Assembly: GCF_020829685.1 (NCBI RefSeq)
Contig: NZ_JAIVFR010000335.1
Span: 1-6,982, forward strand
Source of the DNA: Nostoc sp. CHAB 5715
Lineage (GTDB): Bacteria > Cyanobacteriota > Cyanobacteriia > Cyanobacteriales > Nostocaceae
DNA: 6,982 nucleotides
Reading direction: 5' to 3'
Made by a program: the position numbers and the translations under genes. Under the pieces are notes generated by a model. The model saw only the letters and a program-made list of their open reading frames with translations. It ran no database searches and was not told the origin of the DNA. Numbering within the stretch: position 1 is the stretch's first letter; each line of letters begins with the position of its first letter. Shown here one piece after another: positions 1 through 4,714 of this stretch.

Positions 1-30
1 GGGTTTCATAAATTATGTGCGTTTGCCTTG

Positions 31-144
31 GTGAATAAACTTATCTCACTGCTACCAATTAACAATCAGAAGGCAAAGCTAAAAACCTCTGATTCCCAGC
101 CGTGAATAAACCAATCTCACTGCTACCAATTAACAATCAGAAGG
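31..144. repeat. 43-base imperfect tandem duplication, period 71
   Basis: Copies lie at 31-73 and 102-144. They match at 41 of 43 positions; the only differences are TT versus CA at 41-42 and 112-113. Both copies begin with GTGAATAAAC and end with AATCAGAAGG. The stretches after each copy are unrelated. Copy 1 reads as a 24-codon frame from GTG at 31, and its TGA (103-105) overlaps the GTG at 102 of copy 2. No Shine-Dalgarno sequence precedes either GTG, so I do not call these as genes. The duplication sits in what should be the 5' untranslated or promoter region of the precursor gene. Confidence 0.9.
64..94 (+). other. Small hairpin between the duplicated copies
   Basis: AATCAGA (64-70) pairs with TCTGATT (88-94). 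After a one-base bulge at 71, GG (72-73) pairs with CC (86-87), giving nine base pairs around a 12-base loop. No T-tract follows, so it is not an intrinsic terminator. Copy 2 of the duplication lacks the 3' arm. It may be an RNA structure in the leader transcript or may be chance. Confidence 0.35.
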
Positions 145-188
145 AAGAAAACAAGCTTACCTTCAGTTCAAACCCCAATCTAAAACTC

Positions 189-193
189 AGGGG
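189..193 (+). promoter_or_regulatory. Ribosome binding site for the precursor (AGGGG)
   Basis: AGGGG lies seven bases before the ATG at 201 and is the best Shine-Dalgarno match upstream of the leader peptide. A second match, GGAG at 222-225, lies five bases before an in-frame ATG at 231, so initiation at 231 is also possible. The in-frame GTG at 102 has no such site, and it falls inside a non-coding-looking duplication. That argues against the longer reading frame. Confidence 0.6.
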
Positions 194-200
194 AAAAACA

Positions 201-560
201 ATGTCTAACATCAATAACCACGGAGTAGATATGAACAACAAGCAAATCAAAGACCTCTACAGCATCGAAGCTGTGCAAGACCTTTCCCATGAAGCCGCTG
301 CCACTATTAGTGGTGGTGCCTTAGACTTTTCCGACAAGAAGGATGGTGAAGGAGCGCGGCTAAATAATATCGGACGCGCACGACGCAGTTTAGGCCGCTT
401 TAACAATAAAGCATCTTGGTACGAGGTAACGGGTAGAAAAGATTGGATTGTCTACACTGGTGAGAATTTCACAGGTGCATCAAGGCGTCTGAAAGCAGGT
501 ACAAAAGGTAACTTCACCGGTCCTTTTAACAACGACATCGCGTCTGTCAAACCTGCATAA
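201..560 (+). CDS. Double-glycine leader precursor with beta/gamma-crystallin-like core
   Basis: This is a 119-residue precursor of a secreted protein. Residues 1-39 form a leader ending in LSHEAAATISGG, which fits the double-glycine consensus (Leu -12, Ser -11, Ile -4, Gly -2, Gly -1) recognised by C39 peptidases. Cleavage after Gly39 would release an 80-residue core with no cysteine and a net charge of about +7. The core looks like two Greek-key motifs. The second is the clearer: Tyr85, then Phe90-x-Gly92, then the calcium-site-like N111-D112-x-x-S115. The first is degenerate, with Phe43, Gly51 and N68-N69-x-x-S72. The C39 exporter and HlyD adaptor downstream are its evident export route. 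The start at 201 has a good Shine-Dalgarno. ATG 231 would give a more typical 29-residue leader, and GTG 102 is unlikely. The role is unknown: a bacteriocin, a calcium-binding surface or matrix protein, or an inhibitor are all possible. The leader call is firm; the fold is inferred by eye. Confidence 0.85.
   Translation: MSNINNHGVDMNNKQIKDLYSIEAVQDLSHEAAATISGGALDFSDKKDGEGARLNNIGRARRSLGRFNNKASWYEVTGRKDWIVYTGENFTGASRRLKAGTKGNFTGPFNNDIASVKPA
312..317 (+). other. Predicted C39 cleavage site (Gly38-Gly39 codons)
   Basis: GGT GGT encodes the Gly-Gly pair, and cleavage is expected before Ala40 (GCC at 318). The predicted crystallin-like core starts right here with no linker, so processing would release the domain almost exactly at its first strand. 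Confidence 0.8.
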
Positions 561-611
561 TCAGCTCTGGTCTATTTCATACCATGTACTCGAATCCTTC
601 AAAACCTAAAA

Positions 612-662
612 GAGAAAAGAATGCTCTCACCTTCGCTTTTAGCTGAGTAACATTCTTCTCTC
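612..662 (+). other. Long imperfect hairpin downstream of the precursor
   Basis: Arms 612-623 and 651-662 form a 12-base-pair stem with one A-C mismatch (616/658). Inside the loop, CTCA (626-629) can pair with TGAG (644-647). No T-tract follows directly. It sits eight bases before the intrinsic terminator, so it probably forms the 3' end of the precursor mRNA together with that terminator, where it could block exonucleases. Confidence 0.6.
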
Positions 663-669
663 CCAGTTC

Positions 670-702
670 GTAGGGGCGAGGTCGTTTTCGCTCCTACTTT
701 TT
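670..702 (+). terminator. Intrinsic terminator of the precursor gene
   Basis: GTAGGGGCGA (670-679) pairs with TCGCTCCTAC (688-697): ten base pairs with one G-T wobble and an eight-base loop. TTTTT (698-702) follows directly. This is a textbook rho-independent terminator 109 bases after the precursor stop codon. It should largely separate precursor transcription from the exporter genes. Confidence 0.85.
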
Positions 703-744
703 CATTCATATCAAGATAGCACAAATAAACGTAAACGGTGTTAA

Positions 745-782
745 CAGTTATCAGTTATCAGTTACCAGTTATCAGTTATCAG
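745..782. repeat. Heptamer tandem array (CAGTTAT), STRR type
   Basis: Five consecutive seven-base units start at 745, 752, 759, 766 and 773, followed by a partial CAG at 780-782. All read CAGTTAT except the third, which reads CAGTTAC. Short tandemly repeated heptamers (STRRs) are a known family of intergenic repeats in heterocystous cyanobacteria. The copy number is expected to vary between strains. No function can be read from it. Confidence 0.9.
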
Positions 783-812
783 GTAGGAAACGGACTCGTC
801 CACCTCTTGTTC

Positions 813-847
813 ACTGCGGCTGGTACTGTTAACTGCGGCTGGTACTG
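813..847. repeat. Perfect 16-base direct repeat before the exporter gene
   Basis: ACTGCGGCTGGTACTG occurs at 813-828 and again at 832-847, separated by TTA, giving a period of 19 bases. The second copy ends 12 bases before the exporter's ATG and occupies the place where a ribosome binding site would normally be. It could be a protein-binding site, part of the untranslated leader, or a replication-slippage duplication. Confidence 0.9.
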
Positions 848-859
848 ATTTTTTAAACA

Positions 860-3052
860 ATGAAATACTACAGTATATTGCAACACAGTGAAGAAGATTG
901 TGGTGCAGCAAGCCTAGCCACGATCGCCAAATACTACGGACGCACCTTTGCCCTCAATCGCGTGCGAGAAGCAGTGGGCACGGGAGAGCGAGGAACTACA
1001 CTATTAGGTTTAAGGCGGGGAGCAGAAACCCTGGGATTCCATGCCCGTCAAGTTCAAGCTACCCCACAACTGCTTGAGAAATTAAATGAAGTCCCTTTAC
1101 CAGCCATCATTCACTGGAAAGGCTACCACTGGGTAGTATTATACGGGAAAAAGGGGAAAAAATATGTCCTCTCTGACCCTGCCGTCGGCATCTTGTACCT
1201 CACCTCCAAGGAGTTAATCGCGGGTTGGAGTGATGGCGTTATGCTGCTGCTGATGCCAGACGATAGCCGCTTCTATGAGCAACCAGAAGATAAAATTAGC
1301 GGTTTTGGGCGCTTTATTGCCCGCGTTATGCCCTATCGCAATCTTTTGGTTCAGGCGATCGCCATCAACTTCGCGATCGGGCTATTGTCCCTCGCCTCCC
1401 CTTTAATGATGCAACTCCTCACCGATGACGTGCTAGTGCGGGGAGATACCCAACTGCTAACAACAGTGGCAATTGGGGTCATTGCCATGAACCTAATTCA
1501 AAGTGCCATTGGTTTGGTACAATCTCACCTGATTGGTCATTTTGGTCAACGGTTGCAATACGGACTAATTCTAGAATACGGCCGAAAACTGTTGCGCTTA
1601 CCCCTATCATATTTTGAAGCACGTCGCAGTGGGGAAGTCGTTAGCCGGATTGCTGATGTTCATACCATCAATAATCTAGTTTCCCAAATTGTCCTTGGTT
1701 TACCCAGTCAATTTTTTGTGGCTCTGGTTTCCTTGGGTTTCATGCTCTTCTATAGTTGGCAACTGACTCTAGCTTCCCTCGCCGCCTTTGCGATCGTCAC
1801 TTTTGTCAACCTGCTTTTTCTTCCCGCCTTACGCCAGAAAACCCGCAGCCTCATCGTTAAAGGTACGGAAAATCAAGGCTTTTTAGTCGAAACCTTTCGT
1901 GGTGTTCAAGTCCTGAAAACCACCCAAGCTACAGAGCAAGCTTGTCAAGAATATCAGACAAATGTTGGTCGCCTTGCTAACTTAGACTGGACTACAATGA
2001 AGTTGGAGCTTTACAGCGGCACAGTCACTAGTATTCTTTCCAAATTGACGAGTATTAGCATACTCTGGTTAGGTTCTAGCTTGGTGATTAATCAGACATT
2101 ATCCATCGGTCAACTGCTGGCGTACAGCGGTATGAGTGGTAGCTTTCTTGACTTTTTAGAGTCAGCAGTCGGGCTAATTGATGAATTTATCACTGCTCAA
2201 ATTGTCGTTCAACGCTTGACAGAAGTAATAGATTCTACCCCAGAAGATGAAAATGACTTTAAAAAACCTTGGGCAGAAATTCCTGGCAATGCAGATATTA
2301 GTTGTTCTCAAGTTAACTTTCACCATCCTGGTAGAACTGACCTGTTAGAAAATTTTTCTTTAACTATCCCTGGTGGTCAAGTAATAGCCTTAATCGGTCA
2401 ATCAGGCTGTGGGAAAAGCTCCTTCGGCAAATTAATTACTGGTTTATATCACGTTCAATCTGGTAACATTCGTTATGGCATATACAACCAGCAAGATTTA
2501 TCTTTAGAATGTTTGCGGCAGCAAGTCATATTAGTTCCCCAAGAACCTCATTTTTGGAGTCGTTCGATTGTGGATAATTTTCACTTCAGTTATCCCAACA
2601 TTAGTTTTGAGGAGATAGTCAAAGCTTGTAAAATTGCTGGTGCAGATGAATTTATTAGTAAATTACCCGATAAATATCAAACTGTTTTAGGCGAATTTGG
2701 TGCAAATCTTTCTGGTGGACAAAGGCAGAGATTAGCTATAGCTAGAGCAATTGTGACTGACCCACCTGTATTAATTCTAGATGAATCTACAGGCGCTCTT
2801 GACCCAGTAAGTGAAACCCAAGTTTTGGATAAATTACTTAATCACCGTCAAGGTAAAACTACAATTATGATTAGCCACCGTCCTCAAGTTATCAAACGGG
2901 CTGATTGGATTGTGTTGCTTGAAGATGGGCGCTTAAAAATTCAAGGAACTCCAGAAGAATTACGTCATATTCCTGGAGAGCATTTAAGCTTTATTGATGA
3001 GATTTTTTCTTCTAATAATGGATTGAAATCCTCTTTAATTTTTCGGAATTAG
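860..3052 (+). CDS. C39 peptidase-containing ABC exporter (bacteriocin/double-glycine type)
   Basis: This 730-residue inner-membrane protein cleaves double-glycine leaders and exports the cargo using ATP. The N-terminal C39 peptidase (about 1-130) has oxyanion Gln8, catalytic Cys14 in SEEDCGAAS, His90 in GYHWVVL and Asp106 in LSDPAVG. The membrane domain (about 160-440) holds six hydrophobic segments, near 161-187, 199-221, 275-297, 300-322, 388-410 and 414-440. The ATPase domain (about 480-730) has Walker A GQSGCGKS (513-520), Q-loop Gln561, signature LSGGQ (617-621), Walker B VLILDE (637-642) and H-loop His673. Nothing is missing, so it should be active. The start is fixed by an in-frame TAA at 854-856, although no Shine-Dalgarno is visible. 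The cargo is probably the upstream precursor, and the HlyD partner follows after 38 bases. GC content drops markedly between the peptidase half and the ATPase half. It resembles CvaB- and PCAT-type exporters, but the substrate is inferred from context. Confidence 0.96.
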   Translation: MKYYSILQHSEEDCGAASLATIAKYYGRTFALNRVREAVGTGERGTTLLGLRRGAETLGFHARQVQATPQLLEKLNEVPLPAIIHWKGYHWVVLYGKKGKKYVLSDPAVGILYLTSKELIAGWSDGVMLLLMPDDSRFYEQPEDKISGFGRFIARVMPYRNLLVQAIAINFAIGLLSLASPLMMQLLTDDVLVRGDTQLLTTVAIGVIAMNLIQSAIGLVQSHLIGHFGQRLQYGLILEYGRKLLRLPLSYFEARRSGEVVSRIADVHTINNLVSQIVLGLPSQFFVALVSLGFMLFYSWQLTLASLAAFAIVTFVNLLFLPALRQKTRSLIVKGTENQGFLVETFRGVQVLKTTQATEQACQEYQTNVGRLANLDWTTMKLELYSGTVTSILSKLTSISILWLGSSLVINQTLSIGQLLAYSGMSGSFLDFLESAVGLIDEFITAQIVVQRLTEVIDSTPEDENDFKKPWAEIPGNADISCSQVNFHHPGRTDLLENFSLTIPGGQVIALIGQSGCGKSSFGKLITGLYHVQSGNIRYGIYNQQDLSLECLRQQVILVPQEPHFWSRSIVDNFHFSYPNISFEEIVKACKIAGADEFISKLPDKYQTVLGEFGANLSGGQRQRLAIARAIVTDPPVLILDESTGALDPVSETQVLDKLLNHRQGKTTIMISHRPQVIKRADWIVLLEDGRLKIQGTPEELRHIPGEHLSFIDEIFSSNNGLKSSLIFRN

Positions 3053-3090
3053 TTAATGTTTATTAGATGTTTTAGAGATATCTATAACTT

Positions 3091-4593
3091 ATGATTAGTA
3101 AGTCTCAAACAAATTTTTTACCCTTAGTTCAAGACAACGAATTTCTCCCACCAATTAGTCGTTGGACTACATTTGGGGGACTATTTATCGTGTTTGCCTT
3201 GTCGTTAGCTGTTCCTGTGGCTGCGGTTGTTAAATATAAAGTTACGGTCAAAGGGCAAGCGGTTGTCCGTCCTGCGGGTGAATTGCCAATTGTGCAGGCG
3301 GCGACAGAAGGACAGGTAATGCAGATTTACGTCAAAGAAAATCAAACGCTGCAAAAAGGAGATATAATTGCTACTATTGATGACTCTCGATTGCAAACCA
3401 AAAAAAACCAGCTGCAAACCAATATTCAACAAGCTAGGTTACAACTAATTCAAACCGTTCCGCAAATTAATGCAATTGATAGTCAAATTCGAGCCGAAAG
3501 CGATCGCACCAATCGGACTATCGCCGCTGCTAAAGCTGAATTGCAGGGACGCGATCGCGATCATCAAGACAAAAAGATTACCAGCGTGACTGAACTTCAA
3601 GAAGCAGAAGCCAATGTCAAAATGGCTCAAGAGGAATTATACGCAGGGCAGGCACAGTTACAATCAGCATTAGCTAATCTCCACGCAACTGAGGCGGCTT
3701 TAGGAGCAGCGACATCAAAGCAGAACCGATATGAAAGTGCCGCTAAACAAGGGGCATTATCCCGCGATCAATTAGAAGAAGTACAGCTGGCTGTCAAACA
3801 GCAACAACAAGCTGTACAGGCGCAAAAAGCAACTTATAAAGCCCAAGAAAAAACAAATGAACGGCTAAAACAAGCCGTTAATGGGGCTATTGCTAAACGC
3901 GATCGCACTCAAGTAGCCCTCAACCCAAGCAATGCAGAGGTAGCAATGGCGACTGAACGCATTGCTCAAGAAAAAGCCTCTGGGGAAGTAAATAAAGCAT
4001 CGTTAGAAAGAGAACTTCAAGCACTTCTCAAACAGAAAATTGAAACGGAAAAACAATTAGAGCGCGATACTAGCGAATTCAAGCAAGTTGAAATTGACCT
4101 GAAGCAAACTACTATTACCGCTACAGCAGACGGGATTATTTCCAAGCTAAATTTGAGAAACCCTGGTCAAACTCTCCGGGCTGGGGAGGAAGTTGTGCAA
4201 ATTGTTCCTAGTCATGCACCTTTAGTTATCAAAGCAGCTGTCGGTTCTGAGGAAAAAGGTAAGATAAAAATTGGTCAAAAGGTGCAAATGCGAGTTAGTG
4301 CTTGTGCTTATCCTGATTACGGCACTCTCAAAGGCGTTGTCAAAGCGATTTCCCCGGATGCTGTTAGTTCGCAAAAAAACGATGCAGATACTGATACGAA
4401 CTCTATCCCAAAAGCAACTGCTGTAGGTGCTTTTTACGAAGTCACAATTGAACCAGAGAAACTTGCTTTAGGTCGCAGTACAAAGAAATGTCAAATTCAA
4501 TTGGGTATGGATGGCAGAGTTGATATTATTACCCGCGAAGAAACTGTACTGCAATTTGTGCTCCGCAAGGCAAGATTAATGACGGATTTTTGA
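3091..4593 (+). CDS. HlyD-family membrane fusion (periplasmic adaptor) protein
   Basis: This 500-residue adaptor should link the ABC exporter to an outer-membrane TolC-like channel. A short cytoplasmic N-terminus is followed by one membrane anchor at about 29-48. The first biotinyl/lipoyl-like half-motif lies at about 65-100 (EGQVMQIYVKENQTLQKGD). A long Gln/Ala/Lys/Glu-rich alpha-helical hairpin spans about 100-340. The second lipoyl half lies at 341-373 (TATADGIISKLNLRNPGQ), and a beta-barrel domain follows to about 480. A polar Asp/Thr/Asn-rich loop at 428-440 interrupts the barrel. An in-frame TAA at 3085-3087 rules out a longer protein, and AGAGA at 3074-3078 is only a weak ribosome site. 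The 38-base gap to the exporter, with no terminator, indicates co-transcription. The usual third partner, a TolC homologue, is not in the window and is probably encoded elsewhere. Confidence 0.95.
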   Translation: MISKSQTNFLPLVQDNEFLPPISRWTTFGGLFIVFALSLAVPVAAVVKYKVTVKGQAVVRPAGELPIVQAATEGQVMQIYVKENQTLQKGDIIATIDDSRLQTKKNQLQTNIQQARLQLIQTVPQINAIDSQIRAESDRTNRTIAAAKAELQGRDRDHQDKKITSVTELQEAEANVKMAQEELYAGQAQLQSALANLHATEAALGAATSKQNRYESAAKQGALSRDQLEEVQLAVKQQQQAVQAQKATYKAQEKTNERLKQAVNGAIAKRDRTQVALNPSNAEVAMATERIAQEKASGEVNKASLERELQALLKQKIETEKQLERDTSEFKQVEIDLKQTTITATADGIISKLNLRNPGQTLRAGEEVVQIVPSHAPLVIKAAVGSEEKGKIKIGQKVQMRVSACAYPDYGTLKGVVKAISPDAVSSQKNDADTDTNSIPKATAVGAFYEVTIEPEKLALGRSTKKCQIQLGMDGRVDIITREETVLQFVLRKARLMTDF

Positions 4594-4665
4594 GATGTCA
4601 ATCGCCCAAAACTTTTAAAATATCCTCTGAGAACATAAAAAAGAATTCAGTTAGGAGATTATTAG

Positions 4666-4696
4666 ATGTCATATCAATCAAATTGACGTTATTTTT
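4666..4696 (+). terminator. Weak candidate terminator after the adaptor gene
   Basis: ATGTCA (4666-4671) can pair with TGACGT (4684-4689), including one T-G wobble, around a 12-base loop. ATTTTT (4691-4696) follows. The stem is short and AT-rich, so termination would be inefficient. The 121-base convergent gap (4594-4714) contains no better hairpin that I can see for either strand. Confidence 0.25.
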
Positions 4697-4714
4697 CAGT
4701 TATAAAGGAAAATT

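Noticed and set aside
31..105. 24-codon GTG-started frame in copy 1 of the duplication
   Set aside because: It has no Shine-Dalgarno and no recognisable product, and the frame is explained by the sequence similarity of the duplicated copies.
102..200. Longer version of the precursor starting at GTG 102 (33 extra residues)
   Set aside because: There is no ribosome site before GTG 102, and its first 43 bases belong to a tandem duplication. The ATG at 201 has a good AGGGG site and already gives a leader at the long end for the family.
745..782. Heptamer array as a CRISPR array
   Set aside because: The units are contiguous seven-mers with no spacers and no cas genes nearby.
3056..3094. 12-codon frame whose TGA overlaps the adaptor's ATG
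   Set aside because: No ribosome site precedes it and the sequence is AT-rich. An ATGA overlap at this size is easily due to chance.
3205..3630. Two minus-strand reading frames (3205-3432, 3445-3630) within the adaptor gene
   Set aside because: They are antisense to a well-supported HlyD coding region, and their translations show no family features.
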